Origin: Alistipes sp.
Lineage (GTDB): Bacteria > Bacteroidota > Bacteroidia > Bacteroidales > Rikenellaceae
Assembly: GCA_017629145.1 (NCBI GenBank)
Contig: JAGBXR010000011.1
Span: 1 to 59,825, forward strand
Direction of reading: 5' to 3'
Length of the DNA stretch: 59,825 nt
Shown here: piece by piece, positions 32,707 through 42,793 of the stretch
Layout of the letters: each line of letters starts with the position of its first letter
Position numbering within the stretch: position 1 is the stretch's first letter
Notes under the pieces: model-generated
The model's database searches: none
Told to the model about the DNA's origin: nothing
The model's input: only the letters and a program-made list of their open reading frames with translations
Position numbers and translations under genes: made by a program

Positions 32707-33813
32707 CTACTCGGGGTTTGTACCAAAATCGAGATAGGGAGCAATACGCTGTGCCTCCTCCTTGGTGAATATGTTAGATTCAATCATCTCTTCTATGGTA
32801 CTCCAACCTCCTTTCAATTCTCTGTGGTTAATAATTCGCCGAAGCATTCGGTTCGTGATATACGGATGAACCTCCAACGCTTTTAGGCCCGCAAAGTTAA
32901 TACATATTTTTTTAATTCGTGCACTATCACACCAAATTTGTTGCGAAATTATGCGAAAATTCTCGGGCGTAACCACTTTAAGCTCCGAAATCTGCTCTAC
33001 GGAGTAGTAGCCACCAAGCAATTCGCGGTAACGCAAGATGTGCATAACGCTCTTCTCACCAATGCCACGCACTCGTCGAAGCATCGCCGAGTCGGCACTA
33101 TTCACATCTATAGGGAAGGTTACGCGCTCACTCTGGTAACTCATCACGGTGTCGCGTTCGGGGAAGATGAGGTATGGCTCGAGCCATTCGGCGCGCTCTG
33201 CACCTACAGCATAACACTCTGCGAACTCCTCCAGTGAGCGGTAGCCGCCAATCATATCGCGATAGCGGATTATGAGCTCTGCCTCGCGCAGCGAGAAGCC
33301 TATGGCGTGGAGGTAGTGAGTAGTGACAGTGTCAAGACTGAAGGTCGAAGGATTGATAGTAGCACGTTCTGTACTTCGCGACTCTCGTGGTTTAGAGCTT
33401 GTAGTGTCGCGCACGATGCGGTAGGCCGTACCTATATTAATATATGGCTCGAGGAGGAAATACAACGAGTCGGTCATACCGTAGCACAGCGCTACATCCT
33501 CTCTTATGCGGAACACCTTGCCCGACTCGCGCCACCTGATAAGGCTCACGGCAATATTACGCGGAACGCCAGCCTCGAGCATAGTGCGGTAGTCGGCCTC
33601 GTTGGGGTCGAAACTTTTGAATTGTGGGGTGGGTGGTGTTGGCTCTGTGGCAGGGACTATGGTGTCGCACTCGGCAATCGGCTCTGTGGCCTCTTGCACG
33701 ACACTCTCATAGCGGTGTGCTGGTTTGAGTATCAGCACCAGCGTCACAGCGATGATAATGAGCGGTATGAGTAGCACCACACCGCGGATATTCTCCTCTG
33801 TGCTTCCTCTCAT
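32707..33813 (-). CDS. Helix-hairpin-helix repeat protein, membrane anchored
   Basis: 368 residues from ATG 33813, one base after the ubiD stop; the longer frame upstream is ubiD in another frame. One N-terminal transmembrane helix (RGVVLLIPLIIIAVTLVLIL) is followed by a Pro/Thr linker and about four HhH units of ComEA type. Examples are PNEADYRTMLEAGVPRNIAVSL, VNSADSAMLRRVRGIGEKSV and LEVHPYITNRMLRRIINHRE. HhH units bind DNA backbone non-specifically, so a role in DNA uptake or envelope-nucleoid contact is possible, but it is not shown. Similar HhH proteins are common in Bacteroidota. Confidence 0.8.
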   Translation of the reverse strand: MRGSTEENIRGVVLLIPLIIIAVTLVLILKPAHRYESVVQEATEPIAECDTIVPATEPTPPTPQFKSFDPNEADYRTMLEAGVPRNIAVSLIRWRESGKVFRIREDVALCYGMTDSLYFLLEPYINIGTAYRIVRDTTSSKPRESRSTERATINPSTFSLDTVTTHYLHAIGFSLREAELIIRYRDMIGGYRSLEEFAECYAVGAERAEWLEPYLIFPERDTVMSYQSERVTFPIDVNSADSAMLRRVRGIGEKSVMHILRYRELLGGYYSVEQISELKVVTPENFRIISQQIWCDSARIKKICINFAGLKALEVHPYITNRMLRRIINHRELKGGWSTIEEMIESNIFTKEEAQRIAPYLDFGTNPE

Positions 33814-33814
33814 A

Positions 33815-35659
33815 CTACCACTCGGCGCCATCCGAGAGCCACAACTTACGATAGCGGCGCGATGGCGACTCGACCATCTCACCGAGGTTATACTCCGCCC
33901 ATCTGTCGTTCACAAGGTGGATAGTCTCGGGGTGCGATGTCACCACATTTGGGAAGCGTCGAGGGTTATCTCCATAGCCTGGACGCTTCGAGCGTGCATC
34001 GATGATGACTACGCCTTTGCTAATGCGTATGTCGCGCTTGGGGTCGACATTTGCCGCTGCAAGCCACAGCAGATCACCGCCGCGCATATTTCCAGCAGCA
34101 CCGTGGTCGAAGAGTGCCACATACTTTATATCTCGGATATTGTTCTTCTCGAGGTATGCTTCGACATCGATCTTCTCGCGCCACTCCCTCTCTGCATAGA
34201 GCACCAGAAGGCCGAGTTCGCGACAATATTCGGTGTTGAATAGCAATACGCCACCCTCGGGTTGTGCTGTGCGCGGAGGGTCGAACACTCTCTTTGTTGC
34301 CTCGGTCGATATATCCGTAAGGTCGATAGCGAGTTTCGAGCCGTAGCCCGTAGTTGGAGTTGTGTGGTCGAGTACGTCGAGCACGCCCTCCGACCAGATG
34401 AGATTTCGCTCGGGGTCGAGGCCACGCAGCAGTGCGAATACCTCCTCGCGCGAACGAATGTTGCACTCCGAAGGAGCGATGACCATATATTTATTGAACA
34501 TCATCTGTCCTGCGCCCCACAAGCCTTGTGCAACCTTGTTGGCTTGGCCCAGATATCGTTTCTCGATAGAGACGAGTGCGAGGTTGTGAGCTGTACCCTC
34601 CATAGGCATATAGAGGTCGCGCACCTCGGGCTGTATCGCAAGACGTATAGGTGCGAGGAATATGGTCTCGGTGGCCTTCGCAATGTAGGCATCCTCCATA
34701 GGCGGCACGCCTACGATTGTAGCAGGGTACACCGCATCGCGGCGCATAGTTATTGCCTCGACGTGGAATCGTGGGTAGAGGTCTGTGAGTGAGTAGAAAC
34801 CTGTGTGGTCGCCAAAAGCTCCCTCTACAGCGAGCTCCTCGGCAGGGTCGACATAGCCCTCGAGGATGATATCGCAGTCGGCAGGCACCCAAATGTCGTT
34901 GGTCAGACACTTTACCATCTTCACAGGTTGGCGACGGAGCATACCTGCCAGGAGCATCTCGTCCATATTGTCGGGCATAGGAGCTGTTGCCGAGTAGGTG
35001 TACACTGGGTCTCCGCCCAGGGCAACACTCACCGGCATACGCTCACCACGCTGCTTGTAGCCCAGGTAGTGGCGCGCACCCGTCTTATGACGATGCCAGT
35101 GCATACCCGTAGTGCGCTTGTCGAAGATCTGCATTCGATACATTCCCATATTAGGGATACCCGTCTCGGGATCTTTTGTGCAGACCATAGGCAGGGTGAT
35201 AAACGGACCGCCGTCGGCTGGCCACGATGTGAGTATCGGGAGTTTGCCGAGGTCGACATCCTCGCCTTGCCATACCACCTCCTGACACTCGCCTCGGCCA
35301 GATATCTTGCGCGGAAACCACTTCGCCACATCCTGCAGCAGAGGTAGCATTCGCAGCTTGTCCATAAGGCTATTCTTCGGACTCATCGCGCTCTTGAGCA
35401 TCGTGTCGATGCGCTTGGCGATATCCTCCATGCTATCTACGCCGAGGGCCATAGCCATACGCTTGTCCGAGCCCATCATATTCATCAGCACCGGAAACTC
35501 CGTGCCACTATTCTCAAACAAGAGTGCCTTGCCGCCACCCTCCATCTTGGATACTCGGTCGGCAATCTCGGCCATCTCGAAGCGGCAGTCTACGCGCGCC
35601 GTAATGCGCTGTAGCTCGCCTGCGGCCTCCAACTTCGATATATATTCGCGTAGCCTCAT
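33815..35659 (-). CDS. UbiD family decarboxylase (menaquinone-type)
   Basis: 614 residues from ATG 35659 (MRLREYISKLEAAGELQRI). UbiD enzymes use prenylated FMN to remove aromatic or unsaturated carboxyl groups; longer forms like this are usually annotated for menaquinone synthesis in Bacteroidota. The conserved core is visible in DVDLGKLPILTSWPADGGPF, TGMHWHRHKTGARHYLGYK and VEGAFGDHTGFYS. The UbiX-type prenyltransferase partner is not in the window. It lies between kdsD and the HhH gene with gaps of 23 and 1 bp. Confidence 0.88.
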   Translation of the reverse strand: MRLREYISKLEAAGELQRITARVDCRFEMAEIADRVSKMEGGGKALLFENSGTEFPVLMNMMGSDKRMAMALGVDSMEDIAKRIDTMLKSAMSPKNSLMDKLRMLPLLQDVAKWFPRKISGRGECQEVVWQGEDVDLGKLPILTSWPADGGPFITLPMVCTKDPETGIPNMGMYRMQIFDKRTTGMHWHRHKTGARHYLGYKQRGERMPVSVALGGDPVYTYSATAPMPDNMDEMLLAGMLRRQPVKMVKCLTNDIWVPADCDIILEGYVDPAEELAVEGAFGDHTGFYSLTDLYPRFHVEAITMRRDAVYPATIVGVPPMEDAYIAKATETIFLAPIRLAIQPEVRDLYMPMEGTAHNLALVSIEKRYLGQANKVAQGLWGAGQMMFNKYMVIAPSECNIRSREEVFALLRGLDPERNLIWSEGVLDVLDHTTPTTGYGSKLAIDLTDISTEATKRVFDPPRTAQPEGGVLLFNTEYCRELGLLVLYAEREWREKIDVEAYLEKNNIRDIKYVALFDHGAAGNMRGGDLLWLAAANVDPKRDIRISKGVVIIDARSKRPGYGDNPRRFPNVVTSHPETIHLVNDRWAEYNLGEMVESPSRRYRKLWLSDGAEW

Positions 35660-35682
35660 AGATAAACGTAATTCCTTGTTGT

Positions 35683-36645
35683 CTATAACTTGATGTCGTA
35701 GAGCTGGATAACGCCCTCCAATCTGCCTTGGGCAGTGGTCACAAGCAACGAGTTGATCTTCTTCTCGGTCATCAGTTTCTCGGCCTCGATAAGTTTCTGC
35801 GATGCAGCGATACACTTTGGACTGCGTGTTGCGATGTCCATAGCCTTAATGTTGAAGAACTCGGCACGATAGCGCTCCATAGCTCGGCGCACATCGCCAT
35901 CTGTCACGATACCCAATATCTCCTCGCCATCGCAGATGACAATAAGTCCGAGACCGCCCTTGCTGATGCGGTGAATCATCTCGGTAGCTGTGCAGTCGGG
36001 TGCCACAACTGGCAAATCCTCCTTGCGCATAACGTGGCCTACGGTCATAAGCAGACGACGGCCGAGGCTGCCACCCGGGTGAAGACGTGCAAAGTCCATA
36101 GCCGTAAACTCGCGTGCGCGCATTAGAGCCGTAGCGAGTGCATCACCCATAGCGAGCTGTGCTGTGGTCGACGATGTGGGGGCAAGACGCAGTATACAAG
36201 CCTCCTCGCGCACCATAATGTCGAGGTGGACATCGGCGTTGCGCGCAAGAGACGACTGTGGCTTACCGGTCATTGCGATAAGTCGGTTGCCATTCTCGTG
36301 AACGAATGGTATAATCTTGAGAATTTCATCCGTTTCACCCGAGTACGATAGTGCGAGCACGACATCCTCTTTGGATATCATACCCAGATCGCCGTGAAAT
36401 GCCTCGGCAGGGTGGAGGAAGAAGCTCGGTGTACCAGTACTTGCTAACGTAGCAGCAATCTTGCAGGCGATATGTCCCGACTTGCCCATACCAGTTACGA
36501 TGAGCTTACCGCGACAGTTGAGGATGATATCTACGGCGCGGAGAAACTCCTCGCCCAGCGAATTCTCCAATGCTGCGAGGGCTTGAGCCTCGGCGTGTAC
36601 GGTGTTGCGTGCTGTGATGAGCAACTCGTCTGTTGTAGCTTTCAT
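35683..36645 (-). CDS. kdsD: Arabinose 5-phosphate isomerase
   Basis: 320 residues. It converts ribulose 5-phosphate to arabinose 5-phosphate, the first Kdo precursor. A SIS domain (about 40-180: VTGMGKSGHIACKIAATLAS, then LSYSGETDEIL) precedes two CBS domains (GHVMRKEDLPVV and AMDIATRSPKCI). It is one of three adjacent Kdo genes, 11 bp after kdsA. Confidence 0.94.
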   Translation of the reverse strand: MKATTDELLITARNTVHAEAQALAALENSLGEEFLRAVDIILNCRGKLIVTGMGKSGHIACKIAATLASTGTPSFFLHPAEAFHGDLGMISKEDVVLALSYSGETDEILKIIPFVHENGNRLIAMTGKPQSSLARNADVHLDIMVREEACILRLAPTSSTTAQLAMGDALATALMRAREFTAMDFARLHPGGSLGRRLLMTVGHVMRKEDLPVVAPDCTATEMIHRISKGGLGLIVICDGEEILGIVTDGDVRRAMERYRAEFFNIKAMDIATRSPKCIAASQKLIEAEKLMTEKKINSLLVTTAQGRLEGVIQLYDIKL

Positions 36646-36656
36646 AATCGCGGTGG

Positions 36657-37412
36657 TTATATGAGTGAGGCAACAACCTTCTCCAAGTCGTTAAGATATA
36701 GCATATTCGGGCCGTCGCTGAGGGCCTTGTCTGGATCGGGGTGTACCTCGAAGAAGTAGCCGTTGGCGCCAAATGCCTTTGCGGCGAGAGCCATAGCAGG
36801 TACAAACTCGCGGTTACCGCCAGTCTTGCCTCCAGCAGCACCAGGACGCTGTACAGAGTGTGTGCAGTCCATAACCACGGTTGAGGCTATATGTCGCATA
36901 TCGTCGATATTGCGGAAGTCGACAACGAGGTTGTTGTAGCCATACATATTGCCTCGCTCGGTGAGCCATACCTCCTTTGCGCCCGACTCCATAGCCTTTT
37001 CGTAGGGGTAGCGCATATCTACGCCCGAGAGGAATTGGGCCTTTTTGATGTTAACCGTTTTGCCAGTGCGTGCCGCAGCTACGAGTAGGTCGGTCTGGCG
37101 GCAGAGGAAAGCTGGAATCTGCACCACGTCGACAACCTGACCAACAGGCTCTGCCTGCCAGGCCTCGTGGATATCGGTGATGAGCTTGAGTCCATATTTC
37201 GAACCTATGTCCGAGAGCATCTGCAAACCGCGCTCCATACCCAAACCGCGGTATGAGCAGAGCGATGTGCGATTGGCCTTGTCGAATGAGGCCTTAAAAA
37301 TGATGTCTGTGCCGAGCTTCGCGTTTATCGCCACAAGTGTTTCGGCAACACTCTCGAGAAGCTCCTGCGACTCGATGACACAAGGTCCGGCAATAATCTT
37401 TGGAAGGTTCAT
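36657..37412 (-). CDS. kdsA: 3-deoxy-8-phosphooctulonate synthase
   Basis: 251 residues. It condenses arabinose 5-phosphate with phosphoenolpyruvate to Kdo 8-phosphate. Conserved segments: IIAGPCVIES, KASFDKANRTS, LITDIHE, VQIPAFLCRQTDLL, KKAQFLS and DCTHSVQRPGA near the metal/substrate site. The protein is somewhat shorter than many KdsA enzymes (~270-280) but complete in its motifs. It lies between kdsB and kdsD. Confidence 0.95.
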   Translation of the reverse strand: MNLPKIIAGPCVIESQELLESVAETLVAINAKLGTDIIFKASFDKANRTSLCSYRGLGMERGLQMLSDIGSKYGLKLITDIHEAWQAEPVGQVVDVVQIPAFLCRQTDLLVAAARTGKTVNIKKAQFLSGVDMRYPYEKAMESGAKEVWLTERGNMYGYNNLVVDFRNIDDMRHIASTVVMDCTHSVQRPGAAGGKTGGNREFVPAMALAAKAFGANGYFFEVHPDPDKALSDGPNMLYLNDLEKVVASLI

Positions 37413-37454
37413 AGCTTTAAGTATTAGGTTTTGTTAGGTCATTACTATTTTGCG

Positions 37455-38204
37455 TTATAACGATGCCAGGTAGGCCTCGGCACGCTCCAGATCTTCGGGT
37501 GTGTCGATGCCTATGGTCTCGATGTTGGTTATACCCACGCCTATGCGGTAGCCATTCTCCAGCCAGCGCAACTGCTCGAGCTTCTCGCTAATCTCCAGTG
37601 ATGACTGCTCGAGGGAGGTTACCTCGCCGAGTGTCTTGGAACGGAAGGCATACATACCGATATGCTTGTAGTAGGTGTGGTTCTTGAGCCACTCCGAGCT
37701 ATCTACGCCACGCTGGTAGGGAATCACCGAGCGCGAGAAGTAGATGGCACGCATATCCTTGCTAATCACAACCTTCGGAGTGTTGGGGTTTTGCAGCGCC
37801 TCGATGCTGTCTGTAGGTTGGAAGGGTTTTACAAGAGTGGCAATGTCGACACTCTCGTCCTCGAAGCAGGCTACAAGCGAGTCAATCTGCTCGCGCTGAA
37901 TAAATGGCTCGTCGCCCTGTACGTTGATGACGATATCGTACTCGCCACCCACCTTCTGCAACGCCTCATAGCAGCGATCTGTACCGCTGTTGTGCTCCGT
38001 TGAGGTGAGTACTACGCGACCGCCAAAGGCCTCGACAACCGAGGCTATGCGCTCGTCATCCGTAGCTACAACCACATCTTCTACTGCCTCTGCAACACGG
38101 CGATATACTCGCTCGATGATGGTTTTGCCCCCAAGCATAGCCAGAGGCTTTGCTGGAAAGCGCGTTGAGGCGTAGCGCGCTGGAATAATTGCCAAACACT
38201 TCAT
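37455..38204 (-). CDS. kdsB: 3-deoxy-manno-octulosonate cytidylyltransferase
   Basis: 249 residues. It activates Kdo as CMP-Kdo for transfer to lipid A. The nucleotidyltransferase start IIPARYASTRFPAKPLA is diagnostic, with VVATDDERI, NVQGDEPFI and HIGMYAFR following. It starts 15 bp after lon and precedes kdsA. KdsC phosphatase is not encoded in the window and must lie elsewhere. Confidence 0.96.
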   Translation of the reverse strand: MKCLAIIPARYASTRFPAKPLAMLGGKTIIERVYRRVAEAVEDVVVATDDERIASVVEAFGGRVVLTSTEHNSGTDRCYEALQKVGGEYDIVINVQGDEPFIQREQIDSLVACFEDESVDIATLVKPFQPTDSIEALQNPNTPKVVISKDMRAIYFSRSVIPYQRGVDSSEWLKNHTYYKHIGMYAFRSKTLGEVTSLEQSSLEISEKLEQLRWLENGYRIGVGITNIETIGIDTPEDLERAEAYLASL

Positions 38205-38219
38205 AACGCAGTTTATATT

Positions 38220-40640
38220 TTATTTGAGTGCCAAACGAAGCACCTCGTCGTTAGTATTTACGTAGTGGAATACCAGACCCTCGCGATACTCCTCCTTGAT
38301 CTCCTCGATATCCTTGCGGTTCTCCTCCGAGAGGATGAGTTCGGTGATGCCTGCGCGCTTGGCTGCGAGAATCTTCTCGCGGATGCCGCCAACGGCTGTA
38401 ACACGACCGCGGAGCGTAGTCTCGCCTGTCATAGCTATGCGCTCCTTAACCTCACGCTTGGTATATGTCGATGCGATAGATGTCACCATAGTGATACCTG
38501 CAGAAGGGCCATCCTTTGGGATAGCACCATCGGGTACGTGGATGTTGAGATCCCACTCCTCGAACATCTTGCGGTCGATGCCCAGCTCCTCGTGGTGAGC
38601 CATAACCCACTCGTAGGCGATGGTTGCCGACTCCTTCATAACGTCGCCAAGGCTACCCGTAAGCGAGAGCTTGCCCTTACCTGGTGTGAGCAACGACTCG
38701 ATATAGAGAATGTCGCCACCCACCTCGGTCCACGCCAGGCCTGTAACAACACCACGCATACCTGCGATGTCATAGCGGTCGTTCTTGAACTTTGGCTTAC
38801 CCAAAATTGGCTCCAGAGCCTCGGGTGTTACACACTTGTCGTAACTCTCCTCAAGAGCAATAGTCTTGGCGCGGTTGCGCGCAATCTTTGCGATATGCTT
38901 ATCCAGACCGCGCACACCCGACTCGCGAGTGTAGTCCTCGATGATGCGCACTACGGCCTCGTTGTTGAGCTCGAGCTCGCCCTCGGGAATGCCGTGAGCC
39001 TCACTCTGCTTCTTGATGAGGTGGTTTTGTGCAATATGCACCTTATCCTCGAGGATGTAGCCAGGGATGTTGATCATCTCCATACGGTCACGCAACGCAG
39101 CCGAAATGTTGCCCACGTTGTTTGCCGTAGCGATGAACAGTACCTTCGAGAGGTCGTACTCCGTATCGAGGTAGTTGTCGTGGAATGTGGTGTTCTGCTC
39201 TGGGTCGAGCACTTCGAGCAGTGCGCTCGATGGGTCGCCGTGGTTCGAGCGTGACACCTTGTCTATCTCGTCGAGGATGATTACGGGGTTAGAGGCTCCG
39301 CAACGCTTGATAGTCTCGATGATACGGCCAGGCATAGCTCCGATATATGTGCGGCGGTGACCACGAATCTCCGACTCGTCGTGCAGACCACCGAGCGAGA
39401 TGCGGCCAAACTTGCGGCCCATAGCCTCGGCAACTGATCGGCCCAAAGATGTCTTACCAACGCCTGGAGGGCCATAGAGGCAGAGGATAGGAGACTTCAA
39501 ATCGCCCTTGAGCTTGATGACGGCAAGGTGCTCGATCAATCGCTCCTTAACCTCGTCCAGACCGAAGTGATCCTTGTCGAGTTGCTCGCGTACGGCCTTT
39601 AGGTCGAGCTTATCCTCAGTCATCTCCTCCCAGGGGAGGTCGAGCATAAGCTGCAGATAGTTGATCTGCACCGAGTACTCGGCGATAGCAGGGTTAAGTC
39701 TCTCGAGCTTTGTGACCTCCTTCTCGAAGAGCTCTGCTGTGCTCTTCGACCACTTCTTGCTCTTGGCAGCCTCGCGCAAACGATCTACGTCGGCATCTAC
39801 GCCATCGCCCAGCTCATCCTGGATGACGCGCATCTGCTGCTGGAGATAGTAGTCGCGCTGCTGCTTGTCAATATCCTGCTTAACCTTGTTCTGTATGTCG
39901 TTCTTGAGCTCGGCGAGTTGCTGCTCACGCACCAAAATCTCGAGCAGACAGCGTGCGCGTGCCAAAAGACCTGGCGCCTCGAGCAGACGCTGGCGGTCAT
40001 CGTCGCTTAACTCCATATTCGAGCTGATGAAGTTGATAGTCGCGCGATTAGAGTCGAGATTCTTGATGGCGAATACCGCCTCCTTGGGCATTGCTGCCGA
40101 GATGTTGATGAGGTTGAGTGTGACCTCGCGGATAGAGTCTACCAGTGCCTTGAACTCGACGTTCTTTGGGTCGGGTGTAGTCTCCTTCACTGTAGTTACC
40201 GTAGCCTTGAAGTAGGGCTGTGTGGTGATATACTCGCCAACCTCGATCTTCTCCAAACCCGAGAGGATCACTGTGAGGTTGCCGTTGGGCATCTCCAGAA
40301 TCTTGAGGATGCGTGCTGCCGTACCAACCTTGTGCATATCGTCTGGCTGGGGGTCTTCAACCTCGCTGTCTACCTGTAACACTGCGCCGAGCAAACCGTC
40401 AGCAGCCTCTACTGCGCGTACCAATGCGATAGACTTGGCACGACCCACCGTGATAGGTGTTACAGAACCAGGGAAAATCACAGAACTGCGCAATGTGAGT
40501 ATGGGCAACACCTCGGGGAGCTTGACATCCTCGACAACGTCGTCGCTGCCCGAGATGATGGGAATAACCTGGTGTTTGCCATCAAAAAGCTCGGGGACGA
40601 GTCCCATCTCATCGAAATCCTTATCTTTTTTCTTACTCAT
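38220..40640 (-). CDS. lon: ATP-dependent protease Lon
   Basis: 806 residues. Lon degrades misfolded and regulatory proteins. The N-terminal substrate domain ([16 protein letters not shown]), Walker A in [14 protein letters not shown], Walker B around [11 protein letters not shown] and the C-terminal serine protease domain with [10 protein letters not shown] (catalytic Ser) and a downstream Lys are present. It is the first gene of the kds series, with a -7 element ~40 bp upstream. No CIRCE-type heat-shock site is seen. Confidence 0.97.
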   Translation of the reverse strand: MSKKKDKDFDEMGLVPELFDGKHQVIPIISGSDDVVEDVKLPEVLPILTLRSSVIFPGSVTPITVGRAKSIALVRAVEAADGLLGAVLQVDSEVEDPQPDDMHKVGTAARILKILEMPNGNLTVILSGLEKIEVGEYITTQPYFKATVTTVKETTPDPKNVEFKALVDSIREVTLNLINISAAMPKEAVFAIKNLDSNRATINFISSNMELSDDDRQRLLEAPGLLARARCLLEILVREQQLAELKNDIQNKVKQDIDKQQRDYYLQQQMRVIQDELGDGVDADVDRLREAAKSKKWSKSTAELFEKEVTKLERLNPAIAEYSVQINYLQLMLDLPWEEMTEDKLDLKAVREQLDKDHFGLDEVKERLIEHLAVIKLKGDLKSPILCLYGPPGVGKTSLGRSVAEAMGRKFGRISLGGLHDESEIRGHRRTYIGAMPGRIIETIKRCGASNPVIILDEIDKVSRSNHGDPSSALLEVLDPEQNTTFHDNYLDTEYDLSKVLFIATANNVGNISAALRDRMEMINIPGYILEDKVHIAQNHLIKKQSEAHGIPEGELELNNEAVVRIIEDYTRESGVRGLDKHIAKIARNRAKTIALEESYDKCVTPEALEPILGKPKFKNDRYDIAGMRGVVTGLAWTEVGGDILYIESLLTPGKGKLSLTGSLGDVMKESATIAYEWVMAHHEELGIDRKMFEEWDLNIHVPDGAIPKDGPSAGITMVTSIASTYTKREVKERIAMTGETTLRGRVTAVGGIREKILAAKRAGITELILSEENRKDIEEIKEEYREGLVFHYVNTNDEVLRLALK

Positions 40641-40679
40641 ATCTTGGTTTTACTTAATTTCGTTTTCCTAAATAACGCG

Positions 40680-40687
40680 CAAATATA
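40680..40687 (-). promoter_or_regulatory. -7 element upstream of lon
   Basis: TATATTTG on the minus strand, giving a start near 40673 and a ~33-base leader. The -33 region shows no TTTG. Confidence 0.4.
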
Positions 40688-40776
40688 GTATTTATTTCGT
40701 AGAAATAATAGTAATTGCTGCTTTATTTAATAACATCTTATGCACAGATGTTCCAAATGCGATATTATAAAGATGC

Positions 40777-40822
40777 CAAAACGGGTATGACCGAGCATCG
40801 CAAATGCCCTTGTCATACCCGT
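40777..40822 (-). terminator. Hairpin after the GDP-mannose synthesis gene
   Basis: ACGGGTATGAC (40781-40791) and GTCATACCCGT (40812-40822) are exact complements. On the minus strand a short TTTT follows the stem. Confidence 0.7.
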
Positions 40823-40842
40823 GTGCAGTTCGTTGGTTTGTG

Positions 40843-41916
40843 CTAAATATGCTCCTCGCCGATGGAGTATTTCACATCTTCGATAAAGCTCTTGATGCTC
40901 TGCTCCTCGCTGCGTGGACAGATCATCAGAACATCGGCCGTATCGACGACTATATAGTCCTTTAATCCGCTGATTATCGCAACCTTATCATTTGGCATAG
41001 AGATGAGCGAATTGCGTGTGTCGTAGAGCTTTATCTTCTCGCCGTTGGTGGCATTAGCATACTTGTCTTTGCGCGATTGCTGATATACTGAGCCCCACGT
41101 GCCGACGTCGCTCCAGCCAAAATCGCCACTGTGAACATATACATTTTCGGCCTTCTCCATTACACCGTAGTCTATCGATATAGGCTTGCACTCCGCGAAT
41201 ACGCGCTCGATGGCCTGCTCCTCCTGCTCGCTGCCGAGAAGTGATTCGATGTTGCTGAACATAGCATAGTGCTCGGGGAGGTGCTCCTTGAAGGCGTCGA
41301 TAATGGAGTTGACTCTCCAGATGAATATTCCGGAGTTCCACAAAAATTCGCCACACTCCAAAAATGCCTGTGCCATCTCGATGTTGGGTTTCTCAGTAAA
41401 GCACTTCACTTTGCTTATGGTGTCGTTGCTCATTTTCTGGATATAACCATACCCTGTTTCGGGGCGCGATGGCTCGATACCGATGGTCATCAGTGCATCC
41501 TCCTTGTCGATAAAATTGCAGCAGTTATTGATGATCTTCAGGAACTCATCCTCGTTGAGTATTAGGTGGTCAGCTGGAGATACGATCATCATTGCCTCTG
41601 GGTCGATGCGGTGAAGCGTATGTGCTGCATAGGCGATGCAGGGTGCCGTATTTCGGCCGATTGGCTCGCACAATATCTGGCTTGCCTTGAGTTCGGGGAT
41701 ATGCTCTAAAACGAGCGATTTATAGCGTCTGTTCGTAACTACTATAAAGTTCTCATTTGGAATAATTTTAGAAAATCTTTCGTATGTATGTCGGATGAAC
41801 GACTTGCCCGTTCCAAGTATGTCTAAAAACTGTTTGGGGCACGACTGTCGACTCTTGGGCCAGAAACGTGTGCCGATGCCACCTGCCATTATGACACAAT
41901 ATTTGCTACTTGCCAT
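40843..41916 (-). CDS. manC: Mannose-1-phosphate guanylyltransferase
   Basis: 357 residues. It makes GDP-mannose from mannose 1-phosphate and GTP for glycan and LPS synthesis. The signature GGIGTRFWPKSRQSCPKQFL is followed by FIVVTNRRYKSLV, LCEPIGRNTAPCIAYAA and TEKPN. The isomerase domain of bifunctional ManC proteins is absent, so this is the short form. It is transcribed from a promoter that overlaps the pssA promoter. Confidence 0.93.
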   Translation of the reverse strand: MASSKYCVIMAGGIGTRFWPKSRQSCPKQFLDILGTGKSFIRHTYERFSKIIPNENFIVVTNRRYKSLVLEHIPELKASQILCEPIGRNTAPCIAYAAHTLHRIDPEAMMIVSPADHLILNEDEFLKIINNCCNFIDKEDALMTIGIEPSRPETGYGYIQKMSNDTISKVKCFTEKPNIEMAQAFLECGEFLWNSGIFIWRVNSIIDAFKEHLPEHYAMFSNIESLLGSEQEEQAIERVFAECKPISIDYGVMEKAENVYVHSGDFGWSDVGTWGSVYQQSRKDKYANATNGEKIKLYDTRNSLISMPNDKVAIISGLKDYIVVDTADVLMICPRSEEQSIKSFIEDVKYSIGEEHI

Positions 41917-41944
41917 ATGTTTTTAACGCTTTAAATTTAATAAA

Positions 41945-41981
41945 TTTACACAAAGATAAAATTTTTTTGTATCTTTGCAAA
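41945..41981. promoter_or_regulatory. Interlocked divergent promoters, manC and pssA
   Basis: The minus-strand promoter is TTTG (41981-41978), 19 bp, TATCTTTG (41958-41951) for manC. The plus-strand promoter is TTTA (41945-41948), 21 bp, TATCTTTG (41970-41977) for pssA. The two -7 boxes form an inverted repeat, and each lies between the other promoter's elements, so the polymerases should exclude each other. Confidence 0.65.
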
Positions 41982-42045
41982 ATGTTTTGAGGTCTTTTAT
42001 TTGAATAATTACCTCGAAATACAATGCAAGGAAACGAGTAATAGT

Positions 42046-42774
42046 ATGAATATCAGATTGTTTACACTGCCCAATCTCCTCACGCTGGCAAACCTTTTGT
42101 CGGGAGCTGCTGCTGTGATTGCCGTACTTGTACACCACTCCTACGAGACAGCTTTGTGGCTCATTGTGGCTGCTGCGGTCTTCGATTTCTTCGATGGCTT
42201 CGCTGCACGTCTTCTCAAACAGACATCACCTCTTGGTGTGGAACTCGATTCGTTGGCTGACGATATCTCGTTTGGCTTGGTACCTGCTGTGATGATGTTC
42301 GACATATTCTACCATTCGCAGTCGCTTTATGGCCTCTGCCCAGAGTTTATGTCCTATGCCGGCTATGCCACACTTCTTATCGCTGCATTCTCGGCATTGC
42401 GTCTGGCACGTTTCAATATCGATACTACGCAGAGCCTCGAGTTTCGAGGTCTGCCTACGCCAGCCAATGCGCTGATGATAGCCTCACTCGCACTGCTTGT
42501 CGAGCAGGGCAGGGTGGTTCTCACACAGGAGCACGTGCTTGTAATAAGTATCGCTGCTTCGCTCCTGCTTGTAAGTCCAATCCGTATGTTCGCCCTCAAG
42601 TTTAAGGGCTTTGGCATTCGTGGTAATGAGCTTCGCTATGGCTTTATGCTTATTGCGTTGTTGCTCGTTATCCTAATTCCGACATACTCAATCCTTGCAA
42701 TAATCGTTCTATACATTGTGCTCTCGACTGTGCGCTGGATATTTGTTAAGAAGAGTGCCGAGGGTAAGGAGTAA
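42046..42774 (+). CDS. pssA: CDP-diacylglycerol--serine O-phosphatidyltransferase
   Basis: 242 residues from ATG 42046 (MNIRLFTLPN); an upstream in-frame TTG is less likely. An integral membrane enzyme that makes phosphatidylserine, the precursor of phosphatidylethanolamine. The CDP-alcohol phosphotransferase motif is exact: DFFDGFAAR, eight residues, then GVELDSLAD. Several transmembrane helices follow. It leads a + unit with a porin and a lytic transglycosylase. Confidence 0.94.
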   Translation: MNIRLFTLPNLLTLANLLSGAAAVIAVLVHHSYETALWLIVAAAVFDFFDGFAARLLKQTSPLGVELDSLADDISFGLVPAVMMFDIFYHSQSLYGLCPEFMSYAGYATLLIAAFSALRLARFNIDTTQSLEFRGLPTPANALMIASLALLVEQGRVVLTQEHVLVISIAASLLLVSPIRMFALKFKGFGIRGNELRYGFMLIALLLVILIPTYSILAIIVLYIVLSTVRWIFVKKSAEGKE

Positions 42775-42793
42775 TCGAAGAGATTTTTAAGAA

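Noticed and set aside
38265-39254. 329-residue plus-strand frame opposite lon
   Set aside because: Shadow of Lon caused by codon bias; Lon is complete and conserved on the other strand.
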